A DNA stretch of 64,000 bases from Lujinxingia vulgaris (GCF_007997015.1 NZ_VOSM01000014.1:30093-94092), one strand, 5' to 3'. Positions 16,725-25,973 are shown, counted from the first letter of the stretch. Notes: generated from the sequence alone by a model not told the origin. Numbers and translations are program-made.

Positions 16725-17942
16725 ATGAACGCTCCGACAGCCCTAAAAGAAGCCATTGATGCTAATGACGCGACCCGGGTCGCCGCGGAGGTCAACGCCC
16801 TCGGCGGAGATATCGATGCGTACGAGATCTCGTCGATTCCGGTGGTGCTGAGGGCCGCTGCCCAGAGCTGTGATGAGGCGCTGCGCGCGCTGCTGGACGC
16901 GGGCTCAAACCCGGCGCAGTTTCCCGATGCGCTGCACCGGGTGATCTTTCAGGGCTGCATGATGAGTGGGTGGGAGGAGGCGAAGGATATGACCTGCCTG
17001 AAGCTTCTCATCGACGCCGGGTGTGACCCCAACGGGCTCGATGAGCGTGGGGATAGCGCGCTGGCAAGCTGTCTGATGGTCGCCGTGCACCCGGAGCGCG
17101 CCGGGGCTGCGGCGCGGCTCTTGATCGCGGAGGGGGCCGACCCGCTGCGGCCCGAGAACGAAGGGCTTTTGCACCGCGCGGTGAAGACGCCGGCCTCCGG
17201 GGTGGTGGAGGCACTCCTGGAGGGGGGCGTTGATATGAACGCGGAGGATGGGGGCGTGGTTCCGGCGCTCTCGTGCGCCATTGAGCTCGCTCAGGCCTTC
17301 AACCGCAGCCGGGAGAATCCGGAGGATAACAGCGCGGAGGTCGCCGCGGAGTTTTGCGAGGAAAACTTCCGGCTGCTTATTAAACACGGTGCCGATATGA
17401 GCATTCGCACCAGCGAGGGGAACCACCCGCTGCAGATCGTGTTCACGATTCAGGGCTGCCCGGAGTCGATCAAGATGATGCTGCTGGATGCCGGCGCGCC
17501 GGGCCACGATACGATCGGGGCGGCGGGCGAAGATGTCGATTTTCTCGCGATCAGTATGGCGGAGGGGCATTCGGGGGAGATGGCCTGCCGCCTGTATGAC
17601 GCGGGCTGTCCGCTCGATGTTCCTTACGAGCTCTTCGGCGGGGGAAGCTACGTGCGGCTGGCGGCGCAGTACGCTCCGCAGCAGGTGTTGGCGCTCTGCC
17701 AGCATAGTGATGCGGCGCGCAAGAGCTTTCTGGAGTATCGGAGCGAGAAAGGGTTTAGCCCGCTGGCCAACGCCATCGCTGGCAAACACGTGGAGCTGAT
17801 CACGTACTTTCTCAACGCGGGGCTCTCGGCGGATGAGAAGAACGCCGAGGGTGTCTCCATTCGGGAGTATCTGGCCGAGAGTGAGGAGGCGGATGCAAGG
17901 ATGGCAGCGCTGGCGGCTGGCGAGGCGGCGTTGACCGCGTAA
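16725..17942 (+). CDS. Ankyrin-repeat protein
   Basis: A 405-residue protein beginning MNAPTALKEAIDANDATRVA. It has six or more ankyrin repeats with recognisable turns, for example LLDAGSNPAQFPDALHRVIF, LLIDAGCDPNGLDERGDSAL, LLIAEGADPLRPENEGLLHRAV, LLEGGVDMNAEDG and LLIKHGADMSIRTSEGNHPL, and a final FLNAGLSADEKNAEGVSIREYL. Ankyrin proteins bind other proteins; no enzymatic domain is attached here. I chose the ATG at 16725 because AGGGGA precedes it and the repeats begin at once; a longer in-frame start at 16548 would include the repeat-derived leader and is unlikely. It has no signal peptide, so it is cytoplasmic. Confidence 0.85.
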   Translation: MNAPTALKEAIDANDATRVAAEVNALGGDIDAYEISSIPVVLRAAAQSCDEALRALLDAGSNPAQFPDALHRVIFQGCMMSGWEEAKDMTCLKLLIDAGCDPNGLDERGDSALASCLMVAVHPERAGAAARLLIAEGADPLRPENEGLLHRAVKTPASGVVEALLEGGVDMNAEDGGVVPALSCAIELAQAFNRSRENPEDNSAEVAAEFCEENFRLLIKHGADMSIRTSEGNHPLQIVFTIQGCPESIKMMLLDAGAPGHDTIGAAGEDVDFLAISMAEGHSGEMACRLYDAGCPLDVPYELFGGGSYVRLAAQYAPQQVLALCQHSDAARKSFLEYRSEKGFSPLANAIAGKHVELITYFLNAGLSADEKNAEGVSIREYLAESEEADARMAALAAGEAALTA

Positions 17943-17990
17943 GACGCCTCAAGGCGGGGGGGGGCGACGACGTCGATGAGGGGTGAGCGT

Positions 17991-18040
17991 GCGATGAGGC
18001 GCATAACTACGGGCTGATGTCCGACTCTCGGACGGTCGGC
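17991..18040. repeat. Dispersed palindromic element, left-arm copy
   Basis: GCGATGAGGCGCATAACTAC followed by GGGCTGATGTCCGACTCTCG and GACGGTCGGC. It lies between the convergent ankyrin and SDR genes; the GTCCGA/TCGGAC stem may serve as a shared transcript end. Confidence 0.6.
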
Positions 18041-18064
18041 ATCACGCGCCCCATCGTCGCCCGC

Positions 18065-18898
18065 TCAACGTACCCAGGCTTCGCTGCGCTCCCACAACTC
18101 CCTGGCGAGCTCTTCATCTCTGGCGAGCCGGGAGGGCGTTTTCACCTTGCTCTTATCCCAATACAGCCCCGTCGTCTCGCCGGCCTCTGCCGAAAGCGCG
18201 CAATGCAACGTGGTCTGAGCGCCTTGCTCCGGGGTGATCATGAACATCTTGATCAGCGGCCGAAAGAGGCCGGGGACGCGGCGCCAGATGTCGGTGGCGA
18301 CCACGCCCGGGTGCAGCGCATAGGTTTTGATGTTGGTGCCCTTCAGGCGCCTGGCGAGCTCGGCGGAGAAGAGTACGTTGGCGAGCTTGGAGTTGGCGTA
18401 CTCCGGGAGGCCGGTGCGACCGGGGGTGGGGCCTTCGACGGCCTTAAAGTCGATGCGGCCCTTATAATGCGCCTCGCTGGAAACGGTAATAATGCGGGCC
18501 TCGTCGGCTTCTTTGATGCGGTCGAGGAGGAGGTTTGTCAGCAAAAAATGGCCCAGGTGGTTGACGCCAAAGTGGATCTCAAAGCCGTCTTTGGTCTGGC
18601 CGCGGGCGCCGCCCAGACCGGCGTTGTTGATGAGGAGATCAATGGGCTTGCCGGTGGCCAGAATCTCGGCGGCGGCGTTTCGCACCGACTCCAGCGAGCC
18701 CAGGTCCAGGGCCACAAAACTCACTTTATCCGCACCGAAACGCTCGGCGATCTCGTCGAGCACCGGCCGGGTGCGCTCTAAGTTGCGGGCGGCGATGGTG
18801 ACGTGGGCGCCGGCTTCGGCGAGCCCGATGGCGGTGTGGCGGCCGATGCCGGTGTTGGCGCCGGTGATTACGGCGTATTTGCCTTCGAGGTGTGCCAT
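18065..18898 (-). CDS. Short-chain dehydrogenase, retinol-dehydrogenase-like
   Basis: A 277-residue NAD(P)-dependent oxidoreductase. It has the cofactor motif TGANTGIG (residues 13-20), the NNAG motif near 92, the catalytic Ser in ITVSSEAH (about 140), and YANSK (Tyr167, Lys171). The sequence is closest in feel to the retinol dehydrogenase/WWOX-like 'TGANTGIGRHTA' SDRs that act on lipophilic alcohols or ketones; the real substrate is unknown. The ATG at 18898 has AGGGAG eight bases upstream and is preferred over the ATG two codons before it. It appears monocistronic. Confidence 0.88.
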   Translation of the reverse strand: MAHLEGKYAVITGANTGIGRHTAIGLAEAGAHVTIAARNLERTRPVLDEIAERFGADKVSFVALDLGSLESVRNAAAEILATGKPIDLLINNAGLGGARGQTKDGFEIHFGVNHLGHFLLTNLLLDRIKEADEARIITVSSEAHYKGRIDFKAVEGPTPGRTGLPEYANSKLANVLFSAELARRLKGTNIKTYALHPGVVATDIWRRVPGLFRPLIKMFMITPEQGAQTTLHCALSAEAGETTGLYWDKSKVKTPSRLARDEELARELWERSEAWVR

Positions 18899-19153
18899 CG
18901 TCATCGCTCCCTGTGCGTTTTCGTGCACTCTTCGGGTGAATTTCGGTCGTTGAGGGGCGCTTACGGTCGCATGCGTGGTGGCGAGTGCGCAACGCGCAGC
19001 GCCGTGCGCTCGCCATGATGAGCCGGGTGTTGGGGGGCGGAGTACGATCTGAGGAGGGTGGAGCACCAGGAGAAGGCCCAGCAGTTTATAAACACGAACG
19101 GCATTTGAGCGCCTAATACGTTATGGCCGGGCGTTCGAATCCTGTCATTGCGC

Positions 19154-19717
19154 TCACGTGTCCCGTGACCTCACGAAGCATCGCACATCATTCTCGAATT
19201 GAGGCACGGTCTTGCCGAGGCCTGCGAGTAGCGCGTCGAGTGTTATGGGGGGACGCTTGAGCGCTGCAGCCTGGCGTTCAAGAAGCGTGACGATGTTTTC
19301 GGGGGCAAGGTCAAAGAGGTCGACAAGAAAGTCGTCGGGGCTCTGAGCTTCAATGCCCTCGGGCATCGGGCTAAAGTCTTTTAAATTGCTGGTGACGATG
19401 ATCTGGGCGCCGACTTTGACGGCGGCTGCCGCGACGTGGCGGTCTTTGTCGTCGTTGGGCATCGACGAAATAAGCGTTTCATGCCCGCGGACCAGCGCTT
19501 CTGGGAAGGCATTGCGCATGGCTGCCATGAGGTGCGCTGCTTGGTCGTCGTTCATGCGCCCGGAGGCGATAAGGTTGCGGGTCGCTTCGTCCAAAATTTC
19601 GTCGGACCAGTGTACCTGATACATGCCTATCGCTGCGGCACGCAGGAGCGTGTCGCGGATGGAGAAAGGAAAAAGCACATTGGCGTCAAGGACCACACGA
19701 AAGGGTGCCGTCACCAT
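19154..19717 (-). CDS. PIN-domain toxin (VapC-like)
   Basis: A 187-residue PIN-domain protein. The acidic metal-binding set is visible: VVLDANVLFP near residue 10, SDEILDEATRNL near residue 40, and NDDKDRHVAAAAVKVGAQIIVTSNLKDF near 88-115. PIN domains are Mg-dependent RNases, often toxins. A C-terminal extension of about 50 residues follows the core. Its ATG overlaps the TGA of the antitoxin gene (TTGATGG), the standard order of antitoxin before toxin. The neighbour is a DNA-binding protein, so the pair is most likely a type II toxin-antitoxin module. Confidence 0.85.
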   Translation of the reverse strand: MVTAPFRVVLDANVLFPFSIRDTLLRAAAIGMYQVHWSDEILDEATRNLIASGRMNDDQAAHLMAAMRNAFPEALVRGHETLISSMPNDDKDRHVAAAAVKVGAQIIVTSNLKDFSPMPEGIEAQSPDDFLVDLFDLAPENIVTLLERQAAALKRPPITLDALLAGLGKTVPQFENDVRCFVRSRDT

Positions 19718-20220
19718 CAACCCTCTCCCGGGATCTCATCGTAGCCATCAAAGTCCTGACTGAGCTGGGAGAGGTCGTCGAGTGACGCAATGCGATCGCG
19801 GTCGCGCTGGCGTTTGTAGGCCAGAAGATCCTCCATACGCACTCGCCGGTGCGTTCCGGTTTTACGAAAGGGAATGCGCCCATCGTCGAGAAGGCGTACC
19901 AGGTACTGCCGCGACACGTTGAGGATGTTGGCAGCCTGCTGCGTTGTGAGCTCTTTGCCGACGGGAACCACCGTGATGGCGTCACCGCTGGCGAGCACCT
20001 CAATGATTCGCTCGAGCAGCAAGAAGACGGATTCAGGCAGGTCGATGACCTCGCCGGACGGACTGACCAACTTGTAGGCAGCCGGCTCGTGTGGGCTCTC
20101 ATCAACGTGCGTGAGGAGCTCTAGCAAAGCGGCAACCCTCTCGCGTTGATCGCGTGGCGCGGTGACGGGCGTCATCTGACGTACCGACTCCTCAAAGGTG
20201 TGTGCTGTGCTGCGAGCCAT
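19717..20220 (-). CDS. Antitoxin with excisionase-type HTH
   Basis: A 167-residue DNA-binding protein. The helix-turn-helix of the excisionase (MerR-like) family is at about 90-140: LTTQQAANILNVSRQYLVRLLDDGRIPFRKTGTHRRVRMEDLLAYK. The preceding region (SPSGEVIDLPESVFLLLERIIEVLASGDAITVVP) is found in many antitoxins paired with PIN proteins, and the acidic C-terminal tail (LSQDFDGYDEIPGEG) is suited to binding the toxin. The ATG at 20220 has GAGG upstream and is preferred over 20232. It probably represses its own promoter, located in 20221-20390, which I see no other feature in. Confidence 0.85.
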   Translation of the reverse strand: MARSTAHTFEESVRQMTPVTAPRDQRERVAALLELLTHVDESPHEPAAYKLVSPSGEVIDLPESVFLLLERIIEVLASGDAITVVPVGKELTTQQAANILNVSRQYLVRLLDDGRIPFRKTGTHRRVRMEDLLAYKRQRDRDRIASLDDLSQLSQDFDGYDEIPGEG

Positions 20221-20390
20221 TGTTGACCTCATCGTTAAGTTTCAGGCGTGTAACGCTCTAAAATTAGCCACTATTCGACCTAAACGCAACCTGTAGGCAG
20301 GCCCGCCAGCTCTGCAGCCATGCAAGCAGGTGAACAAAGTGGACGAGTCAAGGGCAGGTCTCTGCAGGGATGGTTTCAGCTCCCGCCCCC

Positions 20391-20885
20391 TCACTCCTCA
20401 AGCTCCGCCAGCAACCCGGCAAGACTCAGCGGCTTTGTGAACATCGTCAGGTTGCCCTCTTCATCAGTGGGCCACTCCTCCCTGGGGCGGTCCCAGTAGA
20501 GCTCCAGGCCGTTGCCGTCGGGGTCGCGCAGGTAAAGCGCCTCGCTGACGCCGTGGTCGCTGGCGCCGTCGAGGGTGACGCCGGCGTCGCGAAGACGTTT
20601 GAGCGCCACGGCCAGGGCGCGGCGAGTGGGGTAGAGGATGGCGGTGTGGAAGAGGCCGGTGTGGTGGGCCGGGGCGGGGGAGCCACCCTTGCTATGCCAG
20701 GTGTTGAGGCCGATGTGGTGATGGTAGCCGCCAGCCGATAAAAAGGCGGCCTGGTCGCCGTAGCGGGTGGTGAGCTCAAAGCCCAGGACGTCGCGGTAGA
20801 AGGCCACCGCGCGCTCCAGGTCGGCGACTTTGAGGTGGACGTGGCCGATGCGGGCGCCGGGGTTAATCGTCTCGTGGTTGCTCAT
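20391..20885 (-). CDS. VOC-family extradiol dioxygenase-like protein
   Basis: A 164-residue protein of the glyoxalase/vicinal-oxygen-chelate fold. It carries IGHVHLKVADLERAVAFYRDVLGFELT (metal His in GHVHL), the central YHHHIGLNTWHS segment, and LYLRDPDGNGLELYWDRP with the metal Glu. This order matches single-cupin-pair catechol 2,3-dioxygenase-like (CatE/YfiE) proteins, although the length is only about half of the two-module enzymes. The substrate is unknown. The ATG at 20885 has GGAG six bases upstream. It is monocistronic. Confidence 0.85.
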   Translation of the reverse strand: MSNHETINPGARIGHVHLKVADLERAVAFYRDVLGFELTTRYGDQAAFLSAGGYHHHIGLNTWHSKGGSPAPAHHTGLFHTAILYPTRRALAVALKRLRDAGVTLDGASDHGVSEALYLRDPDGNGLELYWDRPREEWPTDEEGNLTMFTKPLSLAGLLAELEE

Positions 20886-21029
20886 CGTGGGCTCCATGAG
20901 GTGGTTGCGGAGCAAGGGGCTCTCGCATGTAGTTCTTCAGAGTCGCCACGGGCCTCCAAAGTTACAAACGAGCCCGTGACTGCACACCCCCGAAGGTACT
21001 CACGAATCTCCTGACATGCGTGAACCTCC

Positions 21030-21200
21030 CAGGTCCCGCAACCACCCAACCACATAACCACCTAACCACACGACTCACCCCGACGATCCGAATCTCCCCA
21101 CATCGCGAACCCCGGCGCTCCACAACCACTCAACCACATAACCACCTAACCTCAACGCGCGCCTCTCCGACTGTCCGCACGAATCACCCCACATCGCGAA
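21030..21200. repeat. Dispersed CAACCAC-rich repeat, two units
   Basis: Two units of about 90 bases, each with GCGAACCCCGGCGCTCCAC-type sequence next to runs of CAACCACnCAACCACATAACCAC. The same family, in both orientations, encloses the satellite block at 42.1-43.45 kb. The rest of 20886-21350 shows no gene; AAAACCCGCG near 21250 pairs with CGCGGGTTTT near 21286, a possible terminator. Confidence 0.6.
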
Positions 21201-21350
21201 CCCCCGCCGCGCTCAGATTTCCGCGTATCCCAGCCCATGATCCTCAGAAAACCCGCGTGTCCGGAGCTTTGAACAAGCTCAGCGCGCGGGTTTTCTGCGC
21301 TCTAAGCCCCCATATGAGGTGTGGCACGATCGTTGCTGACTACTTCCACC

Positions 21351-22592
21351 ATGAAACGCGAACTCACCATAATGCTCGCCATGGCTGCCCTCTGGGTGGG
21401 TTGCGGGGATCTGGAGCAGACGCCGGAGCCGGAGGTTGACCCGGGCGATGCGCTGGCGTGGATGGAGGCGAATCAGGAGCGCTACCTGGGCGATCGCGCG
21501 TGGCGTCGTGCCCAGCTTGAGGCGACGCTCTGGAGTCCGGAGCTGCCTTATGCGCGAAAGCGGCTCAAGAGCTATGCGCTGCCCGAGGGCGGCTGGGATT
21601 TGCTCCCGGAGTTGCTGGCGCGCAGTGGGCCGGTTTTTCCCGGGGAGGCTGTGCCGGAGGAGCTTGAAGAGGCGCTGCCCAACGTCTTTCCCACGCAAGC
21701 GCCGACGACGCGCGAGGCGTGGCTCGCGCTTGGCGAGCAGGTTTTTTGGGAGATGCCGATGCGGCGCGATAACTACCTGGAGTGGATCGCGACGAGGCCC
21801 GAACTTCTCGAGGAGACGGGCTTTGAGCGAAACGCCGATGGTTCGTTGCGTGGCATGGTGCGTTTTAAAGATGTGCGCGGTGAGCTGCGCGTCGGCGTCA
21901 CCTGCGGGCTCTGTCACGGAGGCGGCGGTGTGGCCGGGCGCACGAACACCGAGCTCGATCTGGGCCGAGCGCGCCAGATATTTAATGAATCCCACGGGGT
22001 CGATGGTTCGCGCTTTGCGTCCTGGGGGCCGGGTCGGGTCGATATTACCGATGATTCCGCCGACGACCCGCTGCGGGTGCCCGACCTCTGGGGTACGCGC
22101 CATCAGTCCTATCTCAATGCCAGCGGGATTGTGCGGGTGGCCAACCCGGCGTCGGTCGTGATCCGTTTTGAGACGCAGTACATCCCCGGCCACGGCTTAG
22201 AAGCGCGGCCCAACCGCGTGCTCTCCTGGGCATTGGCGATGTACGTGCTTTCGCTGGAGCCGCCGGAAAGCCCCGATGTGTCGCCCGACCACCCTGGCCG
22301 AGCGATCTTCGAGGCCCAATGTGCGAGCTGCCATAACCCCGACCGGGGCTTTAGTGGCGATTTGATCCAGAGCTGGATCCTGAGAGGAAACGTATCGGCC
22401 GCCGAGAGCCCGATGCGAGGGACGGGGATGATGAAAGTCCCCTCGCTCGTCGGCATCGGCCAGGGAGGCCCTTATATGCACGACGGACGTCACGCTGAGT
22501 TGAGCGATGTCCTCGAAGAACGCCACCCCACCGGGGTGGTGCTGAGTGATGATGAACGCGACGATCTGCTGAATTTCCTGCAATCCCTTTAA
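21351..22592 (+). CDS. Two-haem cytochrome c lipoprotein
   Basis: A 413-residue exported lipoprotein: signal MKRELTIMLAMAALWVGCG with lipobox WVGC. Two haem c sites are visible, CGLCH near residue 195 and CASCH near residue 325, with downstream Met candidates (GTGMMKVPSLVG). The second module, with its FEAQCASCH and PYMHDGRHAELSDVLE strings, is like the di-haem peroxidase/MauG-type and related c-type cytochromes, but the first module is not canonical, so peroxidase activity is only a possibility. The protein would sit on the periplasmic or outer-membrane face. The ATG at 21351 lacks an obvious ribosome site but gives a perfect signal. It is followed after 24 bases by another lipoprotein gene. 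Confidence 0.85.
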   Translation: MKRELTIMLAMAALWVGCGDLEQTPEPEVDPGDALAWMEANQERYLGDRAWRRAQLEATLWSPELPYARKRLKSYALPEGGWDLLPELLARSGPVFPGEAVPEELEEALPNVFPTQAPTTREAWLALGEQVFWEMPMRRDNYLEWIATRPELLEETGFERNADGSLRGMVRFKDVRGELRVGVTCGLCHGGGGVAGRTNTELDLGRARQIFNESHGVDGSRFASWGPGRVDITDDSADDPLRVPDLWGTRHQSYLNASGIVRVANPASVVIRFETQYIPGHGLEARPNRVLSWALAMYVLSLEPPESPDVSPDHPGRAIFEAQCASCHNPDRGFSGDLIQSWILRGNVSAAESPMRGTGMMKVPSLVGIGQGGPYMHDGRHAELSDVLEERHPTGVVLSDDERDDLLNFLQSL

Positions 22593-22616
22593 CTGTCTTT
22601 CCCACGAGGTCCTACC

Positions 22617-23249
22617 ATGCGTATGCCACTGCACCTGTTGTTCGTCTTCGCCTGCTCACTTCTTCTGCTCGGCACGGGTTGCCCGGAGCTGACCGGCGAT
22701 CCCGAGCTCAAGGGCATGTTCGTCTCGGGCCACCTGGGCAATTACGAATCCTGTCCGGAGGATGGCTACAGCGATGACGCGTCGGGCGATGAGCCCGCGG
22801 GCGCGCCGGCGGCGGAGTTTGCTGGCGATTGTGCGGAGGATTCCCCGGACTGCGGCATCTTCCTGAACTGCGAGGACGCCCAGGTGACCCTGCGCCTGAA
22901 CAACACCGGTGATGAGCCGGCGGTCGGCGTGCAGGTCACGCGCATTGAGCTTTTTGACGCCAACGGTGTCTCCCGGGCGGTGCTGCCGCTGATGGAGGTC
23001 AGCGATGTGACGACACCCGGTAGCTCGGTGACCTTCGACGGCATGATTGGCGTAGGTGCGGAGCGTGCGCTGCGCGTGGACTTCCAGGGGCCGCAGTCGC
23101 CCTGGGAGCTTCTGGCGACCGAGGACGATGATAGCGGCCGCTACGCGAACCACGGGGGCACCATCGAGATCACGTTTAGGGCGGAGAACCGTCGTGGCGA
23201 GGTCATCGTTCGCGGGGAGGTTTCGGCGCTGCCCTCGATGGCGACCTGA
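22617..23249 (+). CDS. Small lipoprotein, partner of cytochrome
   Basis: A 210-residue protein with signal MRMPLHLLFVFACSLLLLGTGC, so an acylated lipoprotein. The mature part has Cys pairs (ESCPEDGY, GDCAEDSPDCGIFLNCED) and then an immunoglobulin-like beta region (VTLRLNNTGDEPAVGVQVTRIELFD ... IEITFRAENRRGEVIVRGEV). I do not recognise a named family. GAGG seven bases before the ATG supports the start. The 24-base gap to the cytochrome gene implies one operon, so it may be an accessory subunit. Confidence 0.75.
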   Translation: MRMPLHLLFVFACSLLLLGTGCPELTGDPELKGMFVSGHLGNYESCPEDGYSDDASGDEPAGAPAAEFAGDCAEDSPDCGIFLNCEDAQVTLRLNNTGDEPAVGVQVTRIELFDANGVSRAVLPLMEVSDVTTPGSSVTFDGMIGVGAERALRVDFQGPQSPWELLATEDDDSGRYANHGGTIEITFRAENRRGEVIVRGEVSALPSMAT

Positions 23250-23435
23250 GAAGGGGCGAGGCTGAGGGGGCTCTGCGCTCTTATCGTGAATACGAGCGCG
23301 AGCCTCCGACCGTGGGGAGATGGTTTGGGGCTGGAAGGAGGCTTGTTCCCTTGCTCCGCCCGAGTGTCTGCGCAGGAGAAATCAGAGCGCCGGGAGACGT
23401 TGTGCGTGAGCATGCGCACATCTTTTCACGGCGTT

Positions 23436-24896
23436 CTAAGGGTTTGTCTGAATGGCATCTATTCGCCAGCCTTGTCTTATGATTGAATTGTCTGAGTCAA
23501 CACCTACGGCGAAGTGGTTGGAAGGGATGTTAATCGACTCCGTTCCTTCACCAGATTCACGAAACACTTCCGCACCGCTTTGCAGGTTTACGACGACAAC
23601 TTCGTCGTAAGTGTCTTCGACGGCGTAGCTGAGTTGAACGACCAGTGATGATGCGTTGGCAACAAAAAACTCTCGGTAAGAATCATCGCCCGGGGAGACC
23701 ATTTCGGAGTGGAAATAAGAGACATAGTTATTCTGTGAGGGGTAGGGCATCGATGTCGGGCTGAAATCCGAGCCGTTGCTGACGGTGATAAGGTGTCCTT
23801 CGCACGCGTCGGTGATGACCTGGCAGGTGGCGCTGCAGCTCAGCGTGCCGGTGTTAAACCCGAAAGATTGGCAGGTCTGACCGTTCATGTGGGGGGAATC
23901 ACACGCCTCGCCAGGGTCGAGCTGACCGTTGCCACACCGTGGCTCGCTGGTATCTCCCCCATCGGGTACGTCCTCGCCGGCGTCTTCGGTTGTGCCGTCG
24001 TCCGTATCGGCGTGAGCGTCGACGTCGGTGTCTTCACTCTCCGCGTCGGCTGCATCTGCGTCCCCGAGGTCGGCATCGGGTTCGGCATCGGTATCTGCGG
24101 CGTCTTCAGCGTCTTCAGCGTCAAACTCCGCATCAAGGTCAACGTCGGATTCAGCGTCCAGGGCCGAATCCAGATCGGCATCTGTTGCGTCAACATCGTT
24201 GTCGTCAACGCTGGCATCGTCCGGCTCAGCATCAAATCCAACATCGAGATCGTCGACGTCGGGAATGTGAGGGGATTCCTGGACTTCGTCCCAGAGCTCC
24301 TGATCGGCATAATCGCCCGGTTCGAGTTCGGCGGCGTTGACCTCGTCGCTGCCCATCCATGCCGCAATAACTGTGGCGCAGCCAGCGACGAGGAGTCCGA
24401 AGGAGACCGTGGAGCCCACGGTGCATACAGCCATCGTACCAAAGACGGCTACGCCCACCCCGAGTGTTGCGACGGCGGTGCGGCACATCTCATTGGGGCA
24501 GCGTAAGAGGGCATCGATGGCGGCGGGATGGTAGAGCTCGTAGCGTTGCATCAAGGGCTGCAACAGGGTGACAGCGCGCACCATCACCGGGTCAAGGACG
24601 ATGGCCTCGTGGGGATGGGTGAGCCAGTCGACGCGGTTAAAATAGGCGAGCTCAGCGGGAGTGAAGCCTTCCGAGAGCAGAACACTGGCTTCTGTGAAGA
24701 GAGGGTGCGGGGCTTCGGTTTCGAACGAGGCCGCAAACTCGCTGAGTGTGACGGGCTCGGGTTCGTCTTCGGGAGAGAAGCGTTGCGGAGGGGTGTTGTT
24801 GCCGCAGGCGGAACATATAAAAAGTGCCAGGGTCGCCCACGTCAGCAGGGCGCACCAGGAGGGAAATCGGAGATGGGCTCGTGGATGGGCAGACAT
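23436..24896 (-). CDS. Lipoprotein with Asp-rich linker and CGNG repeat
   Basis: A 486-residue exported protein. The signal ends at LALFICSAC (lipobox CSAC). Residues about 35-195 are helical and include a hydrophobic glycine-rich stretch (VGVAVFGTMAVCTVGSTVSFGLLVAGCATVIAAW), a possible membrane segment. Residues about 205-320 form a low-complexity linker of Asp, Ala and Glu (DADLDSALDAESDVDLDAE type). Then comes CGNGQLDPGEACD, the Cys-rich motif common in myxobacterial surface proteins, and a C-terminal beta domain of about 120 residues. The ATG at 24896 is chosen because the signal starts there. A surface or secreted role is inferred; no enzyme motif is seen. Confidence 0.8.
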   Translation of the reverse strand: MSAHPRAHLRFPSWCALLTWATLALFICSACGNNTPPQRFSPEDEPEPVTLSEFAASFETEAPHPLFTEASVLLSEGFTPAELAYFNRVDWLTHPHEAIVLDPVMVRAVTLLQPLMQRYELYHPAAIDALLRCPNEMCRTAVATLGVGVAVFGTMAVCTVGSTVSFGLLVAGCATVIAAWMGSDEVNAAELEPGDYADQELWDEVQESPHIPDVDDLDVGFDAEPDDASVDDNDVDATDADLDSALDAESDVDLDAEFDAEDAEDAADTDAEPDADLGDADAADAESEDTDVDAHADTDDGTTEDAGEDVPDGGDTSEPRCGNGQLDPGEACDSPHMNGQTCQSFGFNTGTLSCSATCQVITDACEGHLITVSNGSDFSPTSMPYPSQNNYVSYFHSEMVSPGDDSYREFFVANASSLVVQLSYAVEDTYDEVVVVNLQSGAEVFRESGEGTESINIPSNHFAVGVDSDNSIIRQGWRIDAIQTNP

Positions 24897-25042
24897 GGGG
24901 ATAGACCGGTGAAGACGTAGGTGGGGGGGAAAAGATGCGCATGTTTCAAAACGTAACGATCGATTGGTCCGGGTGTCAATAAGGCAGCGATGGGGGCTGG
25001 ACGGCCGCTGGCAACAGCGTGGTTGGCGGAAGGTAACCCTCT

Positions 25043-25089
25043 GCGATGAGGCGCATGAATAAAGGACGTTGTGCGACCCCGGGGTCGGC
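25043..25089. repeat. Dispersed palindromic element, left-arm copy
   Basis: GCGATGAGGCGCATGAATAA followed by AGGACGTTGTGCGACCCCGG GGTCGG. The GACCCCGGGGTC part is a perfect 12-bp palindrome. It lies in the divergent interval between the lipoprotein and MOSC genes. Confidence 0.6.
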
Positions 25090-25174
25090 CCGTGTGCTGG
25101 AACTCGCGTCGTGTTTTTAGTTGGCTCGCCACGTATGGTAGGAGCGGGGAAAAAGTGATGATTCTGGAGGTGGT

Positions 25175-25888
25175 ATGATCGAAGATGCACACATCGTATC
25201 GTTGCGGGTGGGGATGCCCCGAGAGCTGGGGCGTGCGGGGGCGAAGAACCCTCTGGAGCGCTCCTGGCGTTCGGGGTTTGTGAAGGAGGCGGTGCAGGGG
25301 CCGCTGTGGCTGGACTGGGAGAATTTTGAGGGGGATGGGCAGGCCGATCGCAAGCATCACGGCGGGGTGGAGAAGGCGGTGTGTGTGTATCCGGTGACGC
25401 ACCTGGCGTACTGGTCAGAACGCATGGGGAGAGCGATGGGTCCGGGGGCGTTTGGGGAGAATGTGAGTGTTGCGGGGCTGGACGAGAGGGAGGTCTGCGT
25501 GGGGGATGTCTACCGGCTGGGCGGAGCGCTCGTGCGCGTCACCCAGCCTCGTTCGCCATGCTGGAAGCTCGCCAGAATTCACGGTGAGAAGGCGTTTGCG
25601 CTCTGGGTGCAGCAGACGGGCTTTTGCGGCTGGTATTTTGGCGTGGTGGAGCGCGGGTATGTGCAGGTCGGTCAGGCGTTGAAGCTTGAAGAGCGCCCCT
25701 ATCCGCAGTGGAGCATCGCCGAGGTGCATGCGGTGCGTTACCACCGCCCCGACGATCTTGAGGCCGCGGCGTTTCTGGCCGGGTGTCCGGCCTTGAGTCA
25801 GACCTGGCGCGTGGCGTTGGAGAAGAGGGTGGCCCGTGGCGAGGAGAGCGATGAGGTGCGGCGGCTGATCGGGCCGAATGAGGGGTAA
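25175..25888 (+). CDS. yiiM: MOSC domain protein, YiiM-like
   Basis: A 237-residue protein. It has the MOSC signature: QADRKHHGGVEKAVCVYP near residue 55, GAFGENVSVAGLDEREVCVGDVYRLGGALVRVTQPRSPCWKLA with the conserved Cys in SPCWK near 127, then a C-terminal three-helix '3-alpha' domain (LEAAAFLAGCPALSQTWRVALEKR). YiiM of E. coli is a molybdenum-cofactor protein that reduces 6-N-hydroxylaminopurine, detoxifying N-hydroxylated bases; the same activity is likely. GGAGG lies a few bases before the ATG. It is monocistronic, between two copies of the dispersed palindromic element. Confidence 0.88.
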   Translation: MIEDAHIVSLRVGMPRELGRAGAKNPLERSWRSGFVKEAVQGPLWLDWENFEGDGQADRKHHGGVEKAVCVYPVTHLAYWSERMGRAMGPGAFGENVSVAGLDEREVCVGDVYRLGGALVRVTQPRSPCWKLARIHGEKAFALWVQQTGFCGWYFGVVERGYVQVGQALKLEERPYPQWSIAEVHAVRYHRPDDLEAAAFLAGCPALSQTWRVALEKRVARGEESDEVRRLIGPNEG

Positions 25889-25927
25889 ACCCGGGGAGGT
25901 CGTCGGCGGATGCAAAAAGGGAAAGGT

Positions 25928-25973
25928 GCGATCAGGCGCATGGAACAAGGACGTTGTGCGTCTCTCGGTCGGA
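25928..25973. repeat. Dispersed palindromic element, left-arm copy
   Basis: GCGATCAGGCGCATGGAACA followed by AGGACGTTGTGCGTCTCTCGGTCGG, in direct orientation to the copy at 25043, so the MOSC gene sits between two direct copies. A further inverted repeat follows (GGACATCTTCC...CTCGG AGAGCC) ahead of the next gene. Confidence 0.6.
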
